A stretch of DNA of 11,273 bases from Armatimonadota bacterium (GTDB taxonomy: Bacteria > Armatimonadota > Fimbriimonadia > Fimbriimonadales > ATM1). Where the stretch lies: the NCBI GenBank assembly GCA_003695835.1, contig RFHN01000031.1:1-11273 (forward strand), given 5' to 3'. A program made the translations under genes and the position numbers. Under the pieces are notes generated by a model, which was not told the origin of the DNA, searched no databases, and saw only the letters and a list, made by a program, of their open reading frames with translations. Positions 1 to 5,623 of the stretch are shown here, one piece after another; within the stretch, counting starts at the first letter, position 1; each line of letters starts with the position of its first letter.

Positions 1-54
1 GCGACTCAACTGCTCCGCGAGGCGACCGACTTGGTACTCTCGCGCAAGTCGTGA
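1..54 (+). CDS. 3' end of an unidentified upstream gene (partial)
   Basis: Frame 1 is open from the window edge to a TGA at 52-54 and encodes 17 residues ending LVLSRKS. The final bases form a GTGA overlap with the GTG start of the HAD phosphatase gene at 51. This is the usual mark of two co-transcribed, translationally coupled genes, and it is the main reason to think the fragment is real. The fragment is too short for me to assign a family. It could be a chance open frame, but the exact stop/start overlap and the lack of a strong Shine-Dalgarno for the next gene argue for coupling. Confidence 0.5.
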   Translation, partial: ATQLLREATDLVLSRKS

Positions 55-791
55 AGCGATATCGTCTCTATCTCCTCGACATGGATGGCGTCCTCTTTCG
101 CGGCAATACCGCCATTCCCGGAGCTGCCGACGCCGTCCGGAGAATCCGACAGGCAGGCGCGCTCGTTCGATTCCTGACGAACAACTCGACGAAGACGCGC
201 GAGCACAATGCGCGCATCCTACGGGAATTTGGCATGGAGGCCTCGCCGAACGAGATCATGACGACTGCGGTCGCTGCGGCACGATTCCTCAGTGGCCGGA
301 CCGCCTGGGCGCTCGGTGAGCCGGGGCTGCACGAAGAGCTGCTCGCGGGCAACGTGAAGCTGGTTCGGGACGAACCGGCGGAGTGGGTCGTCGTGGGTCT
401 ACAAAGAGACCTGAGCTACGGCCAGATTGACGAGGCTCAATGGCGCATCCGAACCGGCGCGAAGTTCCTTGCCACTAACCGCGATGCGACCTACCCGGTC
501 GAAGGGCGCGTAATGCCCGGTGCGGGCGCCATCGTTGCTGCCGTGGCGACCGCCGCAGGCAAAGAGCCCGACCTTGTGATCGGGAAGCCCGAACCGCGCA
601 TGATCCAGTGCCTCTTGGAAGAAACCGGTGTGCGCCCAGAGGAAGCGCTGCTCGTGGGAGACCGCCTCGATACCGACATCGAGTGCGCTCGACGCGCGGG
701 TTGCGACTCGCTACTCGTTCTGACCGGCGTAACACCCGAGCCGCCCGGCGATGTGCCGAGTCTGCCTTCTATAGCAGATCTCTCCGTTTAG
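51..791 (+). CDS. HAD-IIA family sugar/nucleotide phosphatase (NagD-like)
   Basis: A 246-residue cytoplasmic hydrolase of the haloacid dehalogenase superfamily, subclass IIA (NagD / p-nitrophenylphosphatase / phosphoglycolate phosphatase-like). Motif I is DMDGV at 10-14, with nucleophile Asp10 and acid/base Asp12. Motif II is TNNS at 43-46. Motif III is Lys179 in IGKPEP, and motif IV is GDRLDTD at 203-209. The cap between motifs II and III, containing ATNRDATYP and PGAGA, is the C2-type alpha/beta cap of subclass IIA. These proteins remove phosphate from small phosphorylated metabolites; the substrate cannot be read from the sequence. The GTG start at 51 overlaps the stop of the preceding frame, and I see no strong Shine-Dalgarno, so translation is probably coupled. 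The TAG stop at 789-791 overlaps the convergent argG stop. Confidence 0.88.
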   Translation: MKRYRLYLLDMDGVLFRGNTAIPGAADAVRRIRQAGALVRFLTNNSTKTREHNARILREFGMEASPNEIMTTAVAAARFLSGRTAWALGEPGLHEELLAGNVKLVRDEPAEWVVVGLQRDLSYGQIDEAQWRIRTGAKFLATNRDATYPVEGRVMPGAGAIVAAVATAAGKEPDLVIGKPEPRMIQCLLEETGVRPEEALLVGDRLDTDIECARRAGCDSLLVLTGVTPEPPGDVPSLPSIADLSV

Positions 792-1984
792 TCGCCGAGG
801 AACTTGCGCTTCAGCTCGGCGTAGAGCAAGCTCGACATGCCATGCGTCCGCACCATCCCTGTCATCTCGCTCTGTTCGAAGGAACTATCGTCGAAGCTGG
901 CGTCCGCCTCGCTGTACAGCGCCCAAGGGCTGCTGCGGGCCAGAACGGTGACAGAGCCCTTGTAGAGACGGAGACGCACGGAACCCGAAACCCGCTGCTG
1001 CACAGCCTGGTTGAAGGCGGAGAGGTCCTCGAACAATGGGTCTCCCCACAGACCCTCGTAGACAAGCCGCGCCCACTCCGCATCCACCAGCGCCTTGAAA
1101 CGCCGTTCGTGCGGAGCGAGAATCAGAGATTCAAGGGCTTGATGTGCAGTGATGAGCAACACAGCAGCGGGGCACTCATAGTTCTCGCGTACCTTGAGTC
1201 CAATCAGGCGATCCTCCATGATGTCGATCCGCCCAACGCCATGCTGTCCCGCGAGATGGTGACACAGTTGAATCAGCGCAAGCGGATCCAACTTCTCGCC
1301 ATCTACCTGGACGGGCACGCCGCCCTCGAACCCAATCTCAACCTCCGCAGGCTCGTTGGGTGCGGCAGTTGGCGCCACCGTCCACTGGAAGATCTCTTCA
1401 GGTGGGGCGGTTGCGGGGTCCTCGAGCGCGCCTCCCTCGATGCTTCGCCCCCAGAGGTTTTCGTCAATGCTCCAGATTTTGTGTTTGGATTGTGCGATGG
1501 GAGCGCCCACCCGTTCGGCGTACTCGATCTCCGCACTTCGGGTCCAGTTCTTCTCGCGGATCGGAGCGCGAATCGGAACCCCTGGCAGGTGGAGGCGCAG
1601 GCCGTACTCGATGCGGAATTGGTCGTTCCCTTTCCCAGTACAGCCGTGCACGACGGCATCGAACGGCCCATGCTCTTTGGCAACATCCGCGGCGCACTTC
1701 GCGATGAGGGGACGCGCGATCGCTGTCGAGAGGGGATAGCCGAAGTAATCCGCATTGAACTGAATCGCCGGCACGCAGTATTCAGCCGCGAACGCGGCCT
1801 TGGCGTCGACCGTCGTGTGGCAAGCGCCCAACACGCTTGCCCGCTCTTCAGCTTGCCTCAGGTCCTCGAGCGGTTGGCCGACGTCAACAGTTACCGTATA
1901 GATCTGTTCGTATCCCTCTTCCCGCAACAAAGGGATACAGACCGTCGTGTCCAGCCCGCCGCTATAGATGACGAGGGCCTTCAC
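788..1984 (-). CDS. argG: Argininosuccinate synthase
   Basis: Catalyses ATP-dependent condensation of citrulline and aspartate to argininosuccinate, the penultimate step of arginine synthesis, in the cytoplasm. The 398-residue length is normal for the family. The N-terminal PP-loop ATP-binding motif YSGGLDTT is at 7-14. The family signature HGCTGKGNDQFR is at 113-124, and the citrulline/aspartate-site segment containing DENLWGRSIEGG follows near 174-185. The start is GTG at 1984, overlapping the argF TGA as GTGA. A GGAGG-rich Shine-Dalgarno lies inside the end of argF, so the two genes should be co-translated from the argF transcript. The TAA stop (complement of 788-790) overlaps the stop of the convergent HAD gene, leaving no space for a terminator. 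Identification is secure. argH is not in the window. Confidence 0.96.
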   Translation of the reverse strand: MKALVIYSGGLDTTVCIPLLREEGYEQIYTVTVDVGQPLEDLRQAEERASVLGACHTTVDAKAAFAAEYCVPAIQFNADYFGYPLSTAIARPLIAKCAADVAKEHGPFDAVVHGCTGKGNDQFRIEYGLRLHLPGVPIRAPIREKNWTRSAEIEYAERVGAPIAQSKHKIWSIDENLWGRSIEGGALEDPATAPPEEIFQWTVAPTAAPNEPAEVEIGFEGGVPVQVDGEKLDPLALIQLCHHLAGQHGVGRIDIMEDRLIGLKVRENYECPAAVLLITAHQALESLILAPHERRFKALVDAEWARLVYEGLWGDPLFEDLSAFNQAVQQRVSGSVRLRLYKGSVTVLARSSPWALYSEADASFDDSSFEQSEMTGMVRTHGMSSLLYAELKRKFLGD

Positions 1985-2943
1985 GCCAGCGCCCCCTCCA
2001 AGAGCATCTGCATCACCGCCTTCTGCGCGTGCAGGCGGTTGTTGGCCTGTTCGAACACTTTTGACTTCGGCCCGTCAATCACGTCCTCGGTCACTTCGAG
2101 GCCCCGTCTTGCCGGAAGGCAATGCAGGAAGATGCAGTCCTCGGCTGCGTGTTGCATCAGCTCATCGTTTACCTGATACTTCGCAAAGCGCTGCAGCCGC
2201 AGCTCGGTTTCCTCTTCCTGTCCCATGCTGACCCAAACGTCCGTGTACACGACCTGGGCGCCCGTTACGGCCTCGATCGGATCGTACACATGGTGGACGT
2301 TCGGATAGGCGTAGACGGAATCCTTGCACTCATAGCCCGGTGGCGAAGAGATGACGACCTCGTGGCCCAGAAGCGCGGCGGTTACGGCGAGGCTGTTCGC
2401 GACGTTGTTGCCGTCGCCCACATAGGCGATCTTCACCGGTCGCTTGCCGAAGCATTCCTCGATCGTCATCACGTCTGCGAGCGCTTGGCAGGGATGCTCT
2501 TGGTCGGTCAGGGCATTGATCACGGGAACCTCCGAGTGGGCGGCGAGCTCTTCGATCGTCGCTTGCTCATACAGCCGAGCCACGATGAGAGAGGACCACT
2601 GGCTAAGGTTCTTGGCGACGTCGTAAACCGACTCGCGTTTCCCCATATCAATGTCCTGCTTGGTGAGATAGATCGCGTGTCCGCCCAGCTCCCGCATCGC
2701 CGTCTCGAACGTGAAGCGCGTACGCAGCGACTGTTTCTCGAAGATCATCGCCAGCGTCCGGTTCTCCACCGGTTGAATCGGCAAACCGAGCGCCCGGCGC
2801 TTCTTGAGCGCATGGGCGAGGTCCAGGATCGTCCGGACTTCTGGCCCGGTCAGATCTGACGACTGAAGAAGATGGCGCGGACCGGCGCCAACGTGAATGA
2901 CTGCCAAATCGGCGATCTCTTGATTTTGAAAAAGGTTGTACAT
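1981..2943 (-). CDS. argF: Ornithine carbamoyltransferase
   Basis: Transfers a carbamoyl group from carbamoyl phosphate to ornithine to make citrulline. The 320-residue protein carries the carbamoyl-phosphate loop SLRTR at 72-76 (STRTR in many homologues), HPCQAL at 150-155, the ornithine-binding DVWVSMG at 235-241, and HCLPARRG at 274-281. The SMG loop favours ornithine over N-acetyl- or N-succinylornithine as substrate. The N-terminus has about 20 residues before the usual family start (near HLLQSSDL). I keep ATG 2943 because an AAGGAG Shine-Dalgarno lies at 2957-2952, 8 nt upstream, and an in-frame TAA at 2961-2959 prevents extension. The gene heads an argF-argG operon. Its predicted promoter lies about 220 nt upstream, and the leader holds an arginine-rich small frame and alternative RNA stems, suggesting attenuation by arginine supply. 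Confidence 0.94.
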   Translation of the reverse strand: MYNLFQNQEIADLAVIHVGAGPRHLLQSSDLTGPEVRTILDLAHALKKRRALGLPIQPVENRTLAMIFEKQSLRTRFTFETAMRELGGHAIYLTKQDIDMGKRESVYDVAKNLSQWSSLIVARLYEQATIEELAAHSEVPVINALTDQEHPCQALADVMTIEECFGKRPVKIAYVGDGNNVANSLAVTAALLGHEVVISSPPGYECKDSVYAYPNVHHVYDPIEAVTGAQVVYTDVWVSMGQEEETELRLQRFAKYQVNDELMQHAAEDCIFLHCLPARRGLEVTEDVIDGPKSKVFEQANNRLHAQKAVMQMLLEGALA

Positions 2944-2951
2944 TTCCTTGA

Positions 2952-2957
2952 CTCCTT
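2952..2957 (-). promoter_or_regulatory. Shine-Dalgarno of argF
   Basis: On the - strand this reads AAGGAG, eight bases before the argF ATG, which is near-ideal spacing. It decides the argF start. The overlapping hexamer GGAGTC (2955 to 2950) is exactly complementary to GACTCC at 3092 to 3087 in the upstream leader frame, so the site could be hidden by long-range pairing. Confidence 0.8.
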
Positions 2958-3025
2958 GTTACGACGAATGGATGAGATAGGGTCGGGCCCAAATCGGGCA
3001 GGTGGGACGATTCAAACCGGGGCGA

Positions 3026-3136
3026 CTCGCGGGATCCCAAAGGCGGGACCTTCCAAGGCGAGGCCCCTATACTCGGGCTCGTCGTCGGAGTCGGAGGCTG
3101 GCAGCCACAACCGCCTCGCCATACGGGCGAGCGGCT
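3026..3136 (-). promoter_or_regulatory. Structured argF leader RNA with mutually exclusive stems
   Basis: Read on the - strand, several pairings compete. Stem A joins CCGCTCGCC (3134 to 3126) to GGCGAGGCGG (3120 to 3111): nine pairs, one bulged G and a five-base loop, extendable by two weaker pairs to 3136/3109. Stem B joins GGCGAGGC (3120 to 3113) to GCCTCGCC (3064 to 3057), eight perfect pairs that use the same bases as the 3' arm of stem A. Stem C joins CTCGC (3062 to 3058) to GCGAG (3030 to 3026), reusing the 3' arm of stem B and enclosing a GGTCCC / GGGATCC hairpin (3050 to 3032). A and B exclude each other, as do B and C, so A plus C versus B are two alternative folds. I see no U-run after any stem, so no intrinsic terminator is evident. 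Function is inferred; GC-rich DNA makes such stems fairly common. Confidence 0.45.
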
Positions 3137-3162
3137 CGATCCTTGCGGACTTCTGCTGCCAT
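3067..3162 (-). CDS. Candidate arginine-rich leader peptide upstream of argF
   Basis: A 31-codon frame from ATG (3162-3160) to TAG (3069-3067). It starts MAAEVRK and ends SLRLRRRARV. Eight of 31 residues are arginine (positions 6, 9, 12, 24, 26, 27, 28, 30), and six use CGA, including all five of codons 24-30. By eye, CGC, CGT and CGG outnumber CGA in neighbouring hutH. The predicted +1 of the TTGACA/TATTCT promoter falls on or next to the A of the ATG, so the message would be leaderless; no Shine-Dalgarno is present. The stop lies 123 nt before argF, an arginine-biosynthesis gene. Leader peptides rich in the end-product amino acid are the hallmark of ribosome-mediated attenuation (known for trp, his, leu, ilv). 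Here a stall at the CGA cluster would cover GACTCC, the complement of the argF Shine-Dalgarno. Chance is possible, because GC-rich frames are often arginine-rich. Confidence 0.5.
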   Translation of the reverse strand: MAAEVRKDRAARPYGEAVVAASLRLRRRARV

Positions 3163-3169
3163 CGTTGAA

Positions 3170-3198
3170 AGAATACCCGCTCTGCACGGATCTGTCAA
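3170..3198 (-). promoter_or_regulatory. Sigma-70-type promoter for the argF leader and argFG
   Basis: On the - strand, TTGACA (3198 to 3193) is a perfect -35 hexamer. It is followed by a 17-nt spacer and TATTCT (3175 to 3170), which fits the -10 consensus at four of six positions including the key TA...T. Seven bases then separate the -10 from the A at 3162, the expected +1 and also the first base of the leader-peptide ATG. The resulting transcript would have a 219-nt region before argF. It is the best promoter-like sequence in the window. Confidence 0.7.
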
Positions 3199-3220
3199 GA
3201 GGGGTAACGCTATCTTCGGC

Positions 3221-3237
3221 AGAAACGGTAAGAAACG
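3221..3237 (+). repeat. Direct repeat AGAAACG, 10-bp period, upstream of hutH
   Basis: AGAAACG occurs at 3221-3227 and again at 3231-3237, so the copies lie on the same DNA face, one helical turn apart. They sit where the hutH -35 element would be expected, and I see no good -35 hexamer there. A binding site for an activator that compensates for the missing -35 is a reasonable reading. A two-copy heptamer could also be chance. Confidence 0.35.
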
Positions 3238-3239
3238 CA

Positions 3240-3254
3240 GGGTTCGCCTAACCC
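3240..3254 (+). repeat. Inverted repeat GGGTT-N5-AACCC at the hutH promoter
   Basis: A perfect 5-5-5 palindrome (GGGTT 3240-3244, AACCC 3250-3254) runs into the first base of the proposed hutH -10 CATAAT. A dimeric repressor bound there would block RNA polymerase. It does not resemble the known HutC operator I can recall (TGTATATACA-like), so no regulator is assigned. Confidence 0.35.
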
Positions 3255-3259
3255 ATAAT
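3254..3259 (+). promoter_or_regulatory. Proposed -10 element of hutHG (leaderless start)
   Basis: CATAAT matches the TATAAT consensus at five of six positions and ends seven bases before the hutH ATG at 3267. That is the same spacing as in the opposite arg leader promoter. hutH has no visible Shine-Dalgarno, which fits transcription starting at the start codon itself. No convincing -35 lies 17 nt upstream; the AGAAACG direct repeat occupies that place. Confidence 0.45.
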
Positions 3260-3266
3260 CACGCCG

Positions 3267-4730
3267 ATGAGCCAACCCTCCGCGATCCACCTGACGCCGG
3301 ACGAACTGACGCTGGAACAGATCCGGGCCGTAGCTCACGGCGCGAGAGTCGAGCTGCAGCCCGAGCAGAAGGAAACCGCGGATCGGTCACGCGACACCTT
3401 GCTCCGAGTCTTGAACGAAGGGGCGGCCGTCTATGGCGTCAACACCGGATTCGGACCGCTGAAGTCCACCGTCATCCCTCTCGAGAAGTGCCTCGAGCTG
3501 CAGGAAAACCTGGTCCGCTCGCATGCCGTCGGGCTTGGCGAACCGCTCCCTAAAGAGGTCGTCCGTGCGGCAATGCTGCTCGTCGCGGCGAGCCACCTTC
3601 GCGGCTTCAGTGGCGTGGATTCCGCGCTCGCGACCGAGCTCATCCGTCGGTTGAACGAAGACCAGATCCCGGCGGTCCCTTCCCGTGGCAGTTTGGGCGC
3701 GAGTGGAGACCTGGCTCCTCTGGCGCATCTCGCCCTGGCGTTGTTGGAGGACGGTGTTCAGCTGAAAGAGAAGGAAGGATTGTCGCTCATCAACGGCACT
3801 CATGTGCACACGGGAGCAGCAGCCTTGGCCGTGCTCGAGGCGGAGAGGCTGGCGAAGGTTGCCGACATCGCGTGCGCCATGCACGTCGAGGCGATGCTCT
3901 GCTCGGCCAAGCCGTTTCAAGACCGAGTCCACGCGCTCCGTCCACATCCGCACCAGCAAGCCAGCGCTCGCAATATCGCTCGTCTGGTTGAGGGGAGCGC
4001 GATCATCCAAAGCCATGCGAACTGCGGCGAAGTGCAAGACGCCTACTCGATCCGGTGCGCCCCTCAAGTGCACGGCGCCGCTCGCCAAGCCATCGAGCAC
4101 CTTCGCGATGTCGTCCAGATCGAAGTCAACTCCGTGACAGACAACCCGCTTGTCATCAAAGACGAAGTGATCTCCGCCGGGCACTTCCACGGCGAGCCGG
4201 TCGCGCTCGCCCTCGACTACGCTAAGATTGGCATCGCCGAGCTCGCCTCGATCAGCGAGCGCAGATCCGAACGGTGCCTCAACCAGGCGACGAACCGAGG
4301 CTTGCCGCCCTTCCTCACGAAGGATCCCGGGCTGAACAGCGGAATGATGATCTGCCAATACACCGCCGCAGCTCTCGTCAGTGAGAACAAGGTGCTGGCC
4401 CACCCCTCTTCCGTGGACTCGCTCACAACGGGCGCGAACCAGGAAGACCATGTCAGCATGGCGATGAATGCAGCGCTGCACACGCGGCAAGTTCTGACGA
4501 ATACGCGGCTCGTGTTGGCCATCGAGTTGGCGATCGCAGCTCAAGCGCTCGATTGTCGCCGCGAGCTGCAGCCGGATGAACCTGGCGCAGGTGTGCGGGC
4601 GGCCTGGAAGGCAGTCCGAGCACAAATTCCACCGCTCGACCGAGACCGCTCTCTAAGCGACGAAATCCAAGGATTGGACTTAGACCCAGTCCTGCACGCG
4701 GTAGCCGAGGAGGTTGGCGAACTCGAATGA
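3267..4730 (+). CDS. hutH: Histidine ammonia-lyase
   Basis: Deaminates L-histidine to trans-urocanate and ammonia, the first step of histidine breakdown. The 487 residues are slightly short of the roughly 500-510 usual for the family. The MIO prosthetic group should form from Ala145-Ser146-Gly147 in GSLGASGDLAPLAH. Other signatures are the mobile-loop tyrosine Tyr56 in YGVNTGFG, INGTH near 175-179, QDAYSIRCAPQVHG near 259-272, TDNPL near 294, FHGEPVA, and the late block SSVDSL...ANQEDHVSM. The selectivity pair Ser85-His86 matches histidine lyases rather than tyrosine (His-Leu) or phenylalanine (Phe-Leu) lyases. Small changes occur around the pocket (NGTH for NGTQ, AGHFHG for GGNFHG). The ATG at 3267 lacks a Shine-Dalgarno, and a -10-like CATAAT seven bases upstream suggests a leaderless message. 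It overlaps hutG by ATGA. Confidence 0.92.
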   Translation: MSQPSAIHLTPDELTLEQIRAVAHGARVELQPEQKETADRSRDTLLRVLNEGAAVYGVNTGFGPLKSTVIPLEKCLELQENLVRSHAVGLGEPLPKEVVRAAMLLVAASHLRGFSGVDSALATELIRRLNEDQIPAVPSRGSLGASGDLAPLAHLALALLEDGVQLKEKEGLSLINGTHVHTGAAALAVLEAERLAKVADIACAMHVEAMLCSAKPFQDRVHALRPHPHQQASARNIARLVEGSAIIQSHANCGEVQDAYSIRCAPQVHGAARQAIEHLRDVVQIEVNSVTDNPLVIKDEVISAGHFHGEPVALALDYAKIGIAELASISERRSERCLNQATNRGLPPFLTKDPGLNSGMMICQYTAAALVSENKVLAHPSSVDSLTTGANQEDHVSMAMNAALHTRQVLTNTRLVLAIELAIAAQALDCRRELQPDEPGAGVRAAWKAVRAQIPPLDRDRSLSDEIQGLDLDPVLHAVAEEVGELE

Positions 4731-5623
4731 AGTTTCATCAAAGTCCACAACTCCTATACACGAGAGGGGACCGCCACGACCCGCGGATGGGCGACGTCAC
4801 CGTCATGCCGTCCCTTCGAAAGTTCGAAAAGACCGATTGGGACGTTGCCATTCTCGGATTCGCCGATGATCGCGGTGTCGTCCTCAACTTGGGTCGCCCA
4901 GGGGCGACACAAGGCCCCAACAAGATTCGAGAGCACTTCTACAAGATGGTCGCACCGGAGCCGTACAAGATCGCGGATTTGGGCGACCTCGTTCTGTCGG
5001 AGGATCTGGACGCCGACCACGCCCGCGCCACGGATGCGATCGTGATCGCCCTCGGCCGAGCCAAGCGCGTAGTGGTGCTTGGGGGAGGGCACGACTGGGG
5101 CTACGCGCCGATTGCCGCCCTTCTACAGGCCGGAAGGACGGGTTTCCTCAACGTAGACGCGCACTTAGACGTCAGGGCATCCGAGGTGCACCATAGCGGC
5201 ACGTCCTACTGGCGAGCGCTCGAAGGCGGCGTCAGGGGCGAGGATGCGCTCTGGTTCGGCGTTCAGCCGTCGGCGACGTCCACTTTCCACCGCGAGTACG
5301 TTCTGGCAAAGGGGGGCCGGATCTTTCGCGCAGAAGTGGAGGAAGCCGTGAATGCCGCTGCGGAGATTCTCGACCAATGCAACTTGGTGGACGTGAGCTT
5401 GGATCTGGACGTCTTCGCCATGTCTACGGCCCCGGGCGTGAGCGCTCCGCAGCCGAACGGGTTGAGCGTCCAAACGGTGTTGGACTTCCTTGCGCCAGCC
5501 CTCAAGTCGCCCAAGGTGCGCACGTTCGGGATCTATGAGCTATGCCCGCCTCACGACGTCGAGGACATGACGGCGCGCTTGGCTGCGCGGTGCTTATGGT
5601 CGGCGGTCGTGCAGGACGCCTGA
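4727..5623 (+). CDS. hutG: Formimidoylglutamase (ureohydrolase/arginase family)
   Basis: A 298-residue binuclear manganese hydrolase, predicted to split N-formimidoylglutamate into glutamate and formamide. Metal ligands visible: His122 in GGGHDWG; Asp144, His146 and Asp148 in NVDAHLDVR; Asp226 and Asp228 in SLDLDVF. The formimidoylglutamase subgroup is suggested by GFADDRGVVLNLGRPGA near 44-60, HSGTSYW near 156-162, APGVSAP, and the C-terminal ELCPPHDVEDMTARLAA. Agmatinase or another ureohydrolase is the main alternative, but coupling to hutH favours the histidine pathway. The ATG at 4727 overlaps the hutH TGA (ATGA); an AGGAGG lies about 13 bases upstream. The last ten codons overlap coxD on the other strand in exact codon register: the hutG TGA faces a coxD serine codon, and the coxD TAA faces the hutG TTA for Leu290. 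Confidence 0.82.
   Translation: MKFHQSPQLLYTRGDRHDPRMGDVTVMPSLRKFEKTDWDVAILGFADDRGVVLNLGRPGATQGPNKIREHFYKMVAPEPYKIADLGDLVLSEDLDADHARATDAIVIALGRAKRVVVLGGGHDWGYAPIAALLQAGRTGFLNVDAHLDVRASEVHHSGTSYWRALEGGVRGEDALWFGVQPSATSTFHREYVLAKGGRIFRAEVEEAVNAAAEILDQCNLVDVSLDLDVFAMSTAPGVSAPQPNGLSVQTVLDFLAPALKSPKVRTFGIYELCPPHDVEDMTARLAARCLWSAVVQDA

Noticed and set aside
608..2176. A 522-codon open frame on the + strand across the end of the HAD gene, argG and part of argF
   Set aside because: It is antisense to argG, which has complete family motifs. Its translation is arginine- and proline-rich with no recognisable domain, as expected from a GC-rich antisense frame.
2987..2999. Hairpin GCCC-GATTT-GGGC as an intrinsic terminator in the arg leader
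   Set aside because: Only four base pairs and no following U-run on the - strand; too weak to call a terminator.
3031..3038. GGGATCCC palindrome as an operator
   Set aside because: A short GC-rich palindrome, better explained as part of the GGTCCC/GGGATCC hairpin, and likely by chance.
3010..3050. T-box or tRNA-like signal (GGTTTGAATC, GGTCCCGCC) in the arg leader
   Set aside because: The T-box core AGGGTGGNACCGCG is not present, and the T-loop-like string lacks a pairing five-base stem, a matching acceptor stem and an anticodon arm.
2648..3187. A 179-codon - strand frame starting at a GTG before the leader peptide and running into argF out of frame
   Set aside because: It starts upstream of the predicted +1 and inside the promoter, and it shifts frame against argF. 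It is proline/serine-rich with no domain. The 31-codon frame is better placed.
2944..3266. ArgR operator (ARG box) upstream of argF
   Set aside because: I found no AT-rich 18-bp palindrome of the TGAATA...TATTCA kind. A diverged regulator site cannot be excluded.
3387..4625. A 412-codon open frame on the - strand inside hutH
   Set aside because: It is antisense to a fully recognisable histidine ammonia-lyase, has no family resemblance, and reflects the lack of stops opposite GC-rich codons.
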